A DNA stretch of 64,000 bases from Leucocoprinus leucothites (Eukaryota > Basidiomycota > Agaricomycetes > Agaricales > Agaricaceae), in NCBI GenBank assembly GCA_013368445.1, contig JAACJO010000001.1:124001-188000 (forward strand), written 5' to 3'. The translations under genes were made by a program, and so were the position numbers. The notes below the pieces were generated by a model. It was given only the letters and a program-made list of their open reading frames with translations. It did not search any database and was not told the origin of the DNA. Position 1 is the stretch's first letter. Each line of letters starts with the position of its first letter. Of this stretch, positions 10,499-20,634 are shown piece after piece.

Positions 10499-11762
10499 AG
10501 GATGTGTTAGATCGCGGAAGGGGAGGGGTGGGGAGAGGTTGTAGAGAATGTTATATCCGTTATATCCGGAATTGTTCGATCTGAAGGGGAGGACGACGAG
10601 GGATGGATTTGAATTGGATTGGAGCATGGACTCGAAACTCTCGCCGAGGGAAAAGAGCTTTCGGAGAGTGATTTTTTTTCCTTTTTTTTCATCTGTCTCA
10701 TTTTCGAGATATATACTCACATACCGCCGCGTGTTTTGTTCATTCGTAACGAATTTGATGTACCGACTCACGACTTTGATTCCTTTTTCACCTGCACCCC
10801 CGTACCCGCAAATCTGTTCATCGCTCGTTCATAGTTTACTCAGCTTATTTACTTATGTCAGGCTTGATTTTTCCTGATCGTTTGATTTCTTGTGGTAGAT
10901 CCTTTTCTCTCCCTTTGATTTCTCAGCTCGTTGATGTATGCTGAGGAAGGAGTAAGTAGTGTATGTGTTTTATTTAGTGACAATTTTGTTTTGTTTTGTC
11001 GGTTCGAGTGTTTGTGGGATGGGAATGATGAGGTGCGGCTCAAGATATGTCGGCAATGAAGCTCCTATGTCAGTACTTACCTATCTGAGGCATCATAGGT
11101 ATCAATAGGTATATCGATGATGGGGTTGGGTTTGGCTTTTCTGCTAATGACTAAGATTCAACAATCGAAAAGAAGCTTCCGTTGGCCCGGCGAGGGTTAA
11201 GGCTCGCCCCGTACTCCGTTAGATGGGTGGCAGAATTATCATGGTGGAGTTGAAGGAATGTATTCACTTTAAGGTTGACGATCACGATTACCATGAGAAC
11301 TTTACAGCTTTCTAACACGTTGTATCACTTTGATGGGGGGAAGTGAAAGCTATTAACCCTGACACTAATGAGATAGACTAGGAACCCTGAATACCTCACT
11401 GCATGCCCGATCCAGGATTCGCCATTTTTATCAGAACAGGGACGCCTATAACAGGAAGGTCACACCTTTAATGGTAATCAAGGTGCAAAAGGTAAAACGA
11501 AGACATGGGACACAGCCATCATCGCCGGAAGGAAGCACTACAGTTCTATTTATTTAACAGTGATGGAGGCCGTTTTGTCCATGCAAACACCACCCGCGTC
11601 CCTCTTAAATCTCGCTCTGCCTGACTATTGTCCATCCTACGTGATACCACCCCCATTCATATCAATTCTTTTGACTCGTCAAGGATGTACGTCCCATCCA
11701 GGCATCCATGAACCTCACCGAGCAATCTAACATATCTTGTAGTCGGCACGACAATTTGAAGT
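10499..11762 (+). other. M1 3' region and H1 promoter/5' UTR
   Basis: The first 550 bp are the M-family 3' region, shared with M3, M5, M6, M7 and M10, including a conserved GAGATATATACTCACATACC segment near 10706. The last 170 bp are the H promoter: a TTAAAT box at 11605-11610, the shared start-site-like TGACTATTGTCCATCC at 11622, and a 5' UTR intron at 11687-11742 (GTACGT...TTGTAG) seen in every H copy. No extra gene is seen. Confidence 0.6.
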
Positions 11763-12836
11763 ATGGTAGTTAAGGAAGAAATGTTGCACCTGCTTCAGTC
11801 CACATATGACTCCCATCCAATACCTCATGTCGCTGAGATGGCAGGCATTGTATTGTCGATTATCAAAACATTGAAGGTATGTTGTTATGTTGCTATCGCC
11901 CTCCCACTCTTCCCCCTTCCCCCAAGGATTCAGCAAGGACAGCCTGTCCAGGTCACCAAATGCTGCGTTACCAATAATATCCCAAATTTTCTCACAGCTG
12001 TTTGGAAACGAGAACTGACAATTTATGCCAGGCCGTGAGGAGACAGAAAGAGGCTTTCTTTGCAATAGGGAGATGTGTATGCGAAATAGTTACCGAACTC
12101 ATCAATCGGGCCCACGCGACATGTTCTATTCTCAAAACTGAAACTCTCCAAGCAAACATGAGGTAAATTGCTGCTCACTGATCGCTAACCTGGATTATTT
12201 CTCAATTTTGGGAATAGGCTCATTGGAGATAATATCAGGAAGCACGTGAGGGGCCAGACGTGGGTGGGAAGAGTCCTCTACGGCTACTCGCATGTCGAGA
12301 CAATCCAGAGATGTTGGGGCTACCTCCAGGATTGTTTTGGAATACTTGGCGTGAGTTATTCCAGGGAATTTATGATATTTCTTCCATTTACGCCCCCGCC
12401 AATATTATTGCAGTTCCAATTCAGCTCAATGACCTGGGACCGCGTATTCGTCCTGGGGCGTCAGATAGAGGAGCTAAGAGAGCACCAAAGACGTGTACCA
12501 TCACACGAGATCTCGGGCTCACGTAACACATCGCACGACTCAATCGTCAGCGAGTCATCCCCGACGAGTGTAATACCAGAACTGACAGAAGACATGAACT
12601 CTTCACGTCGAGAGGGAAGGAACTCTCCGCCAAATCGCCAAGCAGTCCACGGAACAAGCGCTATGACTCTCAGGCTCCCAGACGAAGGAACCTCCTTAAC
12701 AAGAGAAAACCAGACAGACTCTGGTAACAGAGTCAGCTATACACGAGTGTCAGGGAATGCGATAAGCAGTAGTGTAAGACCTGTGATCAGGATTAGAGGG
12801 TCGGGCAATAATGTGAATATATCGCTCCAGATCTGA
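11763..12836 (+). CDS. H1: predicted MLKL/HeLo-like four-helix protein with C-terminal GN pseudo-repeats, 266 aa
   Basis: Exons are 11763-11876, 12032-12162, 12218-12350 and 12414-12836, all GT-AG. Residues 1-38 hold a first helix with an A-G-I-x-L-S-I core. Residues 39-82 hold a Q-K-E-A-F-F-A-I-G-R helix and a second Val/Glu/Leu helix. Residues 83-126 give R-K-H-V then a helix ending C-F-G-I-L-G. Residues 127-150 look like a short brace helix with E-E-L-R-E-H-Q. This order matches the N-terminal domain of MLKL and basidiomycete HeLo-like proteins, which permeabilise membranes in regulated cell death. A Ser/Pro/Thr-rich linker follows, then two related segments at 237-247 (R-V-S-G-N-A-I-S-S-S-V) and 254-264 (R-G-S-G-N-N-V-N-I-S-L). 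Intron 3 (63 bp) is open in frame, so retention would add 21 residues. Domain call by pattern only. Confidence 0.72.
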
Positions 12837-14111
12837 TGCTTTGGAAGGTGGATAGGAGAGACACTGTTGTAGATCCCTGTACAGGTTTCCGTTTGATTGT
12901 TCTGATGTTGTAGCACGACTGTAAAAATATTTATTTTCATTTTTTGATGTACCAGACAAACTTGGCAAGCGAGGGATTTATACCATGCGATGCGTCATCA
13001 GTATGACGGACAGTAACGAGTCGCGGCCAGCAGGACAGTGGTGGATGAGCCGAATATACAGGTGTTACAATGTGATGATGACCCTAAATTTTGATAGTCA
13101 AAGGTTATCGGAGCGTAGACGACATGAGGGATATGTGAACACGCACATTAACGATCCAGTTGGTGACCTGGATCATCCCGAGTCCGGTTGCATGTCACAG
13201 CTACTTTTCCCCTCTTCACTCGGATACGGATAATTCAAGCGATGGTGAAGCTATGCCTCGAGGAAGTAGGTAGTCGCCTCGGAAAGGTTTCCCTACTTGC
13301 GTTGACGAGAAAGGCTCAATAGCGCCGAGCTGGGAACAGACTGGGGTGGGGGAAGGGGAAGGAACAGCGATGATGGAGCGCAAGACATGGGGTGTTAAAG
13401 GAAGCATGCCATACCATACTGTTATTATGTTTAACACTGGAGGGGACGACTGGTCGGGAGTGGAACTCGGCTGGCTGATCTCGGCAGATACGTTCCAGTG
13501 GTCGTTTTCAAGAAAGAAGGCTTGATAAAGATGATTGTCCCCGAAGCTGGTAGGCACGGATATCAGAATAGGGTTTGTCCTTTGCACTCCCGCTGCGGAC
13601 TGGCTCGGCTCGTTTCGCCAGCTATTTTGGTCGCCTTGCGGTTTCAGTATTTGGATGTTTCCTGGGCGCTAAATACTGCTGCTATTAGAGCCCGCTGCCG
13701 AGATAGTTGAACTATAGACGCACCCAGATTTGTGGTCAATTTGTAGACAGTCTATCACGGGTGTGAGCACACGAACGGGAAAAAGATAATCAAGCTAAAT
13801 GCACACAGGACAGCAGGGGAAGTAGAGGGCGAGAGGCTGTGGGGGAAAGTGATGAAATCATTTTCGTCCTTGGGCTCAGCGGAAAGCGGGGGTGAGTAAG
13901 TAGGGAAGACATAGCTGGCGTCGGAGATGATGGAGAGGTAACTAAGTAGACCGTGGAAACTCCACTGTTAACACCCATTTGGTGATGCGTGGTTCCATCA
14001 AAACATCGTCTGATTTGAAGAACCTCTCGGTACATAGTACTTTTAACAATTAAAAGTGGCTGGGAACCTTAGGCTTACTAAGTGCTCAGGACGATCATAG
14101 GCATTATTTCT
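12837..14111. other. H1-M2 spacer with minus-strand coding-like segment (N type)
   Basis: H 3' region to about 12970, then a block that recurs after most H genes. On the minus strand, 13216-13587 and 13790-14035 hold frames whose residues are partly conserved in other spacers (E-N-D-H-W-N-x-S-A-E-I-S; A-V-L-C followed by a hydrophobic tail). Stops and frameshifts differ between copies. I cannot identify a gene. The block is nearly identical to that at 28911-30225. Confidence 0.5.
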
Positions 14112-15640
14112 CACCTCCACCACTTTGACTACATCGGCCGTAGCAACAACCACTGCGCCTCCCGCCCACAAGCACCCCTACGCCGACGTCTACTACTCCT
14201 CCATCTCCAGAGAGTAGTGATCCGCCGTCGAGTCCACCACCGAGCATCGCACTGCCGCCTTTGACTGAATTCAACTACTCCCTTGGGATCCTCCTCTCCT
14301 CCCTCCAATGGCTCGCCTTCATCCCCTCCCCCTTGGACAACATTACCACAACCTACTACCCCCTCAACAACGACAATGCAGTTGACTTCCATGTGTGTTA
14401 TTATTCTTTGCTTGTGCCATTCTACTGATCGTCCTTCATATGCAGAGGGTCATCCAATGCCGTCCACATCAATTGTTCGACCAGCCATCACCCAAACTCC
14501 ATCCGCTACAGTGGAGGGGTTAATCGTGATTCAAGCAGCTATAGTTCTACCAAATACTGGCGCTATCGTCTCGGTGGTGCGTACCCACTCATCATCCATC
14601 ATTCCCACCGGCTCATACTATCCTGAATCTATCTTGCACGATCACCAGGCATAGTCGGTCTCTCTGTCGTCGCTCTTATAGTCCGGTTCCTCTTGCGCAA
14701 ATGCCGACAATCCGAAGACGATGAATTCGACGGAAAGTTTGAACCTGCACGTGTGGTTTCCACACATAACAGGGACAACTGATTCGATTTGGATGACGGG
14801 CAAGACCCAGGTCCTGGTGGTGCGGGAATAACACCATACCCATTCCAACATGAAATATTGCAACATTTGGCGAGGCCTAGTATGGATCAACGTCCGCTTA
14901 TTGGTGCGGCTGGTGCGGCGGCAGCAGTGGGAGCGTATAATCCCTATGGTCCGTCCTCGCCTTTGTCCTCTCCTCCACCTCAAACGCATGGGCCGTATGC
15001 TATGAGTTATGGTAATCTTCCTCCAGGAAAACAAGGAAGCGCTCCTTCCCGGGGTGGATGCACCAACGCCACCTCATGGCATGCATGGATCCCCTCCCCC
15101 TCCACCAGGAACAGCACAGTCCGACAGCGGGTACACCACCTCTTCCGATCCATCACCCAATGCCGTTTCAGCAGACTACTTTGGTCATGGGCCATCACCT
15201 GGACCGTCTGTACCACCCTCGGAAGTCGGTTCTTCGGGACATGGGTATGAGATGTTTGGTGTTGGGACCGCAAGGTTGAGTGCGAGGGAGAGAGAGGTGT
15301 ACTTATGGGAATGCGGGGTTGAGTAGGTGACTTGCGGTTTCGAATTATGCGGATGAGGAGAATGGGGTCGAGCTATACCTATGCCTATGGCTTTCCATTA
15401 CCCCCACCGACAACAACAATACCCGAGATCTTCAGCGTCTCCGCCTCTACCTTCACATTCACTTGCGCCTTCAACTTCGACCCCGTCTCCTCCACCGCCG
15501 GGATGGGCAGAAGGTGAAAAGGCGGTGATGTTGGGGAGGAGTGAGGCTGCAGTGGGGAATGGGATGATTGTTCATCAGGATGCGGGGAAAGTGGCGGAGG
15601 AGGAGAGGAGTGGTGGAGAGAAATTCCGCCTACATATAGT
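14112..15640 (+). pseudogene. M2: broken copy of the M membrane-protein gene
   Basis: The mucin-like, membrane and tail regions align with M1 in order. Breaks include a frameshift in the Ser/Thr/Pro region near 14270 and a CGA-to-TGA stop at 14780-14782. There is also a 2-bp loss near 15080 (GGGCATGG to GCATGG) and a 4-bp gain near 15303 in the GAGGTGTA segment. After the E-x-R-S-G-G-E region (about 15625) the sequence switches into spacer, so the PPxY end is lost. The 2-bp and 4-bp changes are shared with M5, showing that the two descend from an already broken copy. Confidence 0.8.
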
Positions 15641-16680
15641 TTTGATGCACCTGTTGCAGACTGGCTCGACTCGTTTTACCAACTATTTTGCACCTCGTGA
15701 TTTTAGTAATTGCACGTTGTATGGGCACTAAACAATGTTGCTATTAAAGTCCGCTGCCGAGGTATTTGAACTGTACGCGTGCCCAGACTCGCAGTCAATT
15801 TGTAGTCGGTCTATCACAAGCGTGAGCACACAAACAGGAAAAAGATAAATAAGCTAAATTCACACAGGACAGCATGGGAAGCAGAGGGCAAGAGGTCGTA
15901 GAGGAAAGTGATGAAATTGTTTTCGTCCTTGAGAACACTGGAAAACGGCGGTGAGTAAGTAGGGAAGACACAGATGGTGTTGGAGATGATGGAAGGGTAA
16001 TGCGTGATTTGCTTTTGAACCATTACATCAAAGTCACATCAGGTGAAGGTGCAGCCGAGCTCAGAGATCAGAATAATGTAACCACGAGGACTATTTGTGG
16101 TCCAGAATTCACTGGTCCTATTCTCCAGACTGAACTCGACATTTTACCAAATCAGTGTTCCTGGAATATCAAGAACAGAGGCTATGTACAACGCCATGAC
16201 ATGGCAAACCAGCTCGAATTTGTCTATTTCGGACTGAAAAATGTCCAAACCAGGAAATTTTAATAGCTGGTTGCTCAACAAATTCAGATAATGCTGCACC
16301 TACAGTCCAGACCAGCTCGGGTGGACTTGTGATTGTTCGTACCCATAAACAGCATGTCGGAAGCTCGCTGTCAAACTAAGAAGTCAACATTTCTTGACAT
16401 TGATTCAAAGTGTCACAGAACAGGCCAGAAAGGGCATCACCAAGTGGATCTGATTGAACAAAGCGCAGCCTGAGGCATGGCACTGCAGTGGGATCAGTCA
16501 GTGACAACGTTATTGACCTGCATGGGCGCTTGTTGACACTGTACTCAGGACTTTTTATCTCCGAGTGGTCAGAACCAGAGAATCGAATACTAGCCCCATC
16601 TTAGGTGCATCATGAAATACAAAACAGTGGAAGGAAATTAATTATAATTGTTAACATAGTGCCCCAACAATGAGAAATTT
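15641..16680. other. Spacer between M2 and C2, with one orientation of a 330-bp invertible segment
   Basis: The stretch 15640-16160 matches 37815-38326. 16161-16490 is the reverse complement of 38327-38655 (listed separately), and 16491 onward matches 38656 onward. A minus-strand frame at 15814-16023 with a hydrophobic tail is nearly the same as one at 37980-38189. Neither is called as a gene. Confidence 0.6.
16161..16490 (-). repeat. 330-bp segment inverted relative to 38327-38655
   Basis: Outside the segment, both loci read ...CAGTGTTCC and GGATCAGTCAGTGAC... in the same orientation. Inside, the 16161 copy begins CTGGAATATCAAGAACAG and the other copy ends with the reverse complement of this. 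The other end (CACTGCAGTG) is likewise swapped. I see no obvious terminal inverted repeats. Confidence 0.85.
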
Positions 16681-17411
16681 TCATGCAAGGTGTATGACAC
16701 TATATCCTCCGAGAGAAACACATTTGACTCCCCATATCTCTGTACACCCCAACAAAAAGTCACGTCCTACAAGGCCATCGCTAGGAGACTGTCCCGAGAT
16801 GTAGTTCTCCCAAGCGACTGCTGCACCAAAACGTGCACCTCTGTTACGATCTAGGAATGCCCTCCTCACAAGGTCCCTCAGATGCGGTGGTAGTTGTGCA
16901 TATACCGCTGTGCTAACGGGTTGACGCAAAAGTACTTGTAAGGTAAGCACTGTATCTAGAGCACTCATAGGTTGCCCCACAAACGCGCCCTGAATCAGGC
17001 AAATATGAGCAGTTGGAGTGTGAATATGTACAGTATGGGGGTCATAAGGACAATCATATCAAGCTCGAGTTGGCGAGCCACTGAGATGGTTGACAACCCG
17101 ATGGGATAGAAGTCATCAGCAAGAGTACTGGGATTATGAGCATTCTCTGTATCATTTAGAGGAACTGTCCCTAATACCGGAGCTCCTGGGCAGGGTGTCT
17201 AATTGGCATGCCTCCAATGAGACAAGGAAATATTTGAATGAAAAATGACATACCAGAAAACTCTGCGCATGTGTAGGTATGTTGGTGGTAGTACTGGGCG
17301 TGGTAGCCGAGCATTGAGTAACCGTAGGCTTGACAAGAGATTTTTTAGCTATGAGCTACTCAAATTAGCCTCCAAGCTATGTACCTGAAGTTGCGGGATG
17401 AAGGCAGACAT
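16681..17411 (-). pseudogene. C2: family C copy broken by a 5-bp insertion
   Basis: The layout equals C1 and C3: ATG at 17411, CAACTTCAG then a GTACAT donor near 17384, last-exon acceptor TTAG with the exon starting at 17198, stop at 16681. Relative to C3 it has five extra bases (AGTAT, 17032-17036), which shift the frame before the H-T-P segment and lead to a TGA. The downstream part, with L-L-G-C-T-E-I-W-G, stays open from an internal ATG at 16980 (99 codons), so a shorter product is conceivable but unlikely. A 3-bp in-frame difference also exists. The promoter lacks the clear TATA box of C3. Confidence 0.75.
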
Positions 17412-17693
17412 TGTGAGTGTCCAGGTAAAGTGGGTACTTCCAGTAGAGATGGGGAGAGGATACTGGTTTTTAGACCAAGGTTAAATGTAAAGAGTGCTTG
17501 GAGGGGAGTGTCAGTGTATTTGTTGAAGAAAAGGCAAGTTCCATCAGAGTAGTAATTTATTCAACGTGATCTGATGAGGAAAGGGTCTGTAGGAAAACCG
17601 GAGGCAAACCCACAGTCTGTCTAGTTTCGGAAAGATAATAATAGTCCGGAGAAGATATCAGACAACATGATGGACTGTTTCCAAGGAGTCCTG
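17412..17693. other. C2 upstream region and short spacer
   Basis: Matches the C3 upstream region for the first about 60 bp, then diverges into unrecognised sequence. No gene seen. Confidence 0.4.
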
Positions 17694-18259
17694 TGTTGGA
17701 ATATAAATTAGCATAGTTGTTATGTATATTGATTATATCTAGCATTTGTTCCATCTACAATACGAAGTCGATATTAGCTTTACTTGAGTAATATCGCAAT
17801 TATGTTTCTTCTTATTTGTTCTTGTATTTTCTCGTTTGTTTTGACTCGTTTACTTTGTCTGGTTATAACTCATGATAACTTGTTTGGTTTTGTTTGTATT
17901 TTGATGACATGTGATTGTTAAATATAGCTGCGCTATATTTGGACTTACCTTGTGATCAATCAGATGATCAAAGAAGAACTTCTTTAGAAGAACTTCTAAA
18001 GCTTCTTTGACAGATCGCGTCTTATATAGTTTAATTAGCGTTAAGGAAGCTGAACGCTTCTCTTCTTCATTTAGAAGCCCTTAGCCCTAGTTAATAATAG
18101 ATACTGACTTGTATCGTATATAAGTCGTCGACATCTACCAAGTAGAAACGATGTTTCTACTTGGTTAGGTGGAGACTCAATACGAGCCTTTATCTATACA
18201 AAGTCGAATTGAACTTAAGCTCTAAGATCTCAATTACTAAAGTCTTAACTCTATAATCA
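17694..18259 (+). mobile_element. Probable solo LTR (566 bp)
   Basis: Begins TGTTGGAATATAAATTAGC and ends CTCTATAATCA, so has TG...CA ends, is AT-rich, and carries TATATAA-like boxes near 18010 and 18114. A perfect hairpin CCAAGTAGAAAC/GTTTCTACTTGG lies at 18138-18164 and a shorter one (AAATATAGC/GCTATATTT) at 17920-17940. No internal coding sequence is adjacent. The flanks (TCCTG and CCGTA) show no target duplication, so one end may be rearranged. Confidence 0.55.
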
Positions 18260-18265
18260 CCGTAT

Positions 18266-19231
18266 TGAAGGGATGGAGAAGCAAGTTCGTCCGAATTTGA
18301 ATGCGAGTGCGACAGCGTCCGTCTGTCGCTGGCTAGTGACCCAAATATAGACCAGAGTAATTAGAATTTTGAGTGGAAAATAAATTGGAACAAAGACTCA
18401 GCGCGAATGCGACGATGCAAATCGTTGCTGAGGAGTGAGATCGAGTGGTAGAGTGCGCTTTTGAGCTGTAGGGTCGGTCTTAAGCTCCTAAGTTCAGACG
18501 AGAATAAGATAGAAAGTAGGGGTAGATTTCACTAAGGGAATATTCATAGATACATGATAGTATTTATACTAACCGCCTGGTAGTACCTACGAATGTTAGG
18601 GGCAATAGAGACGAGTAGAAACGAGTGTTTATGGCGACGATTTTCCGATATTTTAAGGTCATAAGGATATATCTGAGAAATATTAGTGGTGGAAAAGGGA
18701 GTGGAGAGAGGATACATGTGGTCGCCTGGATCCACACTATTAGGCGAAGCGATGGGACAAGGCACAAGAGAGCAGAGTGGGGCGCGTATGACGATTTTAT
18801 GGGGATTTTTCGAGCAAGGTACAAGAGGAAAGAAAATGATTGGATAAAGCAAAATGAAAAAGAGCGGACTTCTGTCAGTTGAATGACAAGTCCTAACTCG
18901 GCAGCGTTGAAGCCATCAAAACCGAGTAGAAAGAGTGGGTTGGAAGCTGGAAAGGGAAATGATAACGGGGAAATGAGGGACGAGATTTAAAATAAAGAAA
19001 TGAGGGGAAAGTGAGGGAGAGATTGTGGGTGCAAGCGGCGGTTATTCTTGATCGGATGTGACGGGTCGGCTTGATGTGCATAGGCGGCGGCCGTTCTTGA
19101 TGATTGCGAGGTTGTTGAGATAGTGTAGTGGCAGTGATGAATGGGGAAACAGGGAATGTCTGCAGACTCGGTAGTAGAGGGAGGGCGGCTGATGGCAGTG
19201 ATCTGACATCAGTGGGCGTCCGATCTCTACA
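18266..19231 (-). mobile_element. 966-bp TG...CA element, copy 1 (probable solo LTR)
   Basis: Almost identical over its whole length to 46155-47120. Differences I noticed are a few bases near the left end and one G/A near 18500. On the minus strand it begins TGTAGAGATCGG and ends CATCCCTTCA, with a TAGTATAAATACTA box at 18558-18571. Frames inside it join flanking sequence and differ between copies, so it is non-coding. Flanks here (GTAT and GCAC) show no target duplication, unlike copy 2. Confidence 0.65.
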
Positions 19232-19586
19232 GCACCTTATTTGCGATCGATGAGGGTGTGACCGTGATATTTTTGACAGCTGCCATTTGCGCCCGTGAGA
19301 ACGGCTCTGAGGTGAAAGTGATACTTGGTCACGGGAAGCCGACGAAGTATCGGGATGCTCTGGCATGGTGTGTACTTCTTCCCTTTCCGGAGAAAAATAT
19401 ATATGCAAGTGCCTCCTGATCAATTCCGGGTCTGCTCAACCTCTGCTCATCTCGACTGATACCATCCCATTCATATCAAGCTACCAAGGTCTGTTGGACT
19501 CATCAAGGATGTATGTTCCCTTCAGACATCCATGATTTTCATCGAACAATCTAACGTTTCTTGTAGTTGGCACAACAATTTGAAGT
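19232..19586 (+). promoter_or_regulatory. H2 upstream region
   Basis: The first 200 bp are unrecognised. The last 130 bp match the H promoter and 5' UTR (GATACCATCCCATTCATATC near 19458), with the 5' UTR intron ending TTTCTTGTAG just before the GGCACAACAATTTGAAGTATGG start context. The upstream TTAAAT and CTATTGTCCATCC part of other H promoters is missing, probably removed where the 966-bp element joins. Confidence 0.55.
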
Positions 19587-20634
19587 ATGGTAATTAACGA
19601 AGAAGCCCTTCAACTGCTTCAGTCCGCGTATGACTCCCATCCAATGCCTCAGGTCGCTGAGATGGCAGGCATTGCATTGGCGATTGTCGAAATATTGCAG
19701 GCATGTTGTTGCCCTCCTATGCTTGACTTTCCTCCTGGCATTCAGCAATGGCAGCCGTCCAAGTCATTGAACGGTCTACTTGATTCTTCTCACCGGTGTT
19801 TGGAAATGAGAACTGACAATTTATACCAGGATGTGAGGAGACAGAAAGAGGCTTTCTTCACAATAGGGAGATGTGTGTGCGAAATAGTTGCCGAGCTCAT
19901 CAATCGGGCTCATGTGGCATACTCTATTCTCAACATTGAAACTCTACAAGAAAATATACGGCGAGTTGCTGCTCAATGATCGCTAGCCTGGATTATTTCT
20001 CAATTTTGGGAATAGCCTCATTGGAGATAATATCAGGAAGCACGTGAGGGGCCAAACGTGGGTGGGAAGAGTTCTCTATGGCTACTCACATGTCGAGACG
20101 ATCCAGAGATGTTGGGGCTACCTCCAGGATTGTTTTGGACTACTTAGCGTGAGTTATTCCAGGGAATTTATGATATTTCTTCCATTTACGCCCCCGCCAA
20201 TATTATTGCAGTTCCAATTCAGCTCAATGACCTGGGACCGCGTATTGGTCCTGGGGCGCCAGATAGAGGAGCTAGGAGAGCACCAAAGACGCGTACCATC
20301 ACACGAGATCTCGGGCTCACGTAACACGTCGCACCACTCAATCGTCAGCGAGTCATCCCCAGCGAGTGTAACACCAGAACCGACAGAAGACACGAACTCT
20401 TCACGTCGAGAGCGAAGAAACTCTCCGCCAAATCACCAAGCAGTCCACAGAACAAGCGCTATGACTCTCAGATACCCAGACGAAGGAACCTCCTTAATCA
20501 GAGCTCACCAGACGGACTCTAGTAATAGAGTCAGCTATACACGAGTGTCAGGGAATGCGATAAGCAGTAGTGTAAGACCTGTGATCAGGATTCTCGGGTC
20601 GGGCAATAATGTGAATATATCGCTCCAGATCTGA
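19587..20634 (+). CDS. H2: MLKL/HeLo-like protein with two GC donors, 266 aa
   Basis: Exons by homology are 19587-19700, 19830-19960, 20016-20148 and 20212-20634, the same exon lengths as H1 (114, 131, 133, 423). Intron 1 begins GCATGT and intron 2 begins GCGAGT where other copies have GT, so both need GC-AG splicing. Intron 1 (129 bp) is also open in frame and could be read through, adding 43 residues. Without intron 2 splicing, translation stops at 19979, giving only the first helices. Helix-domain features match H1, and the pseudo-repeats are at residues 237-247 and 254-264, the second with Leu instead of Arg at its first position. Intron 3 is open in frame (63 bp). Whether the full protein is made depends on splicing that sequence alone cannot settle. 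Confidence 0.62.

Noticed and set aside
18893..19423. 176-codon minus-strand frame over the 966-bp element
   Set aside because: It runs across the element border, and the second copy (46782-47228) continues into different flanking codons, so it is not a conserved protein.
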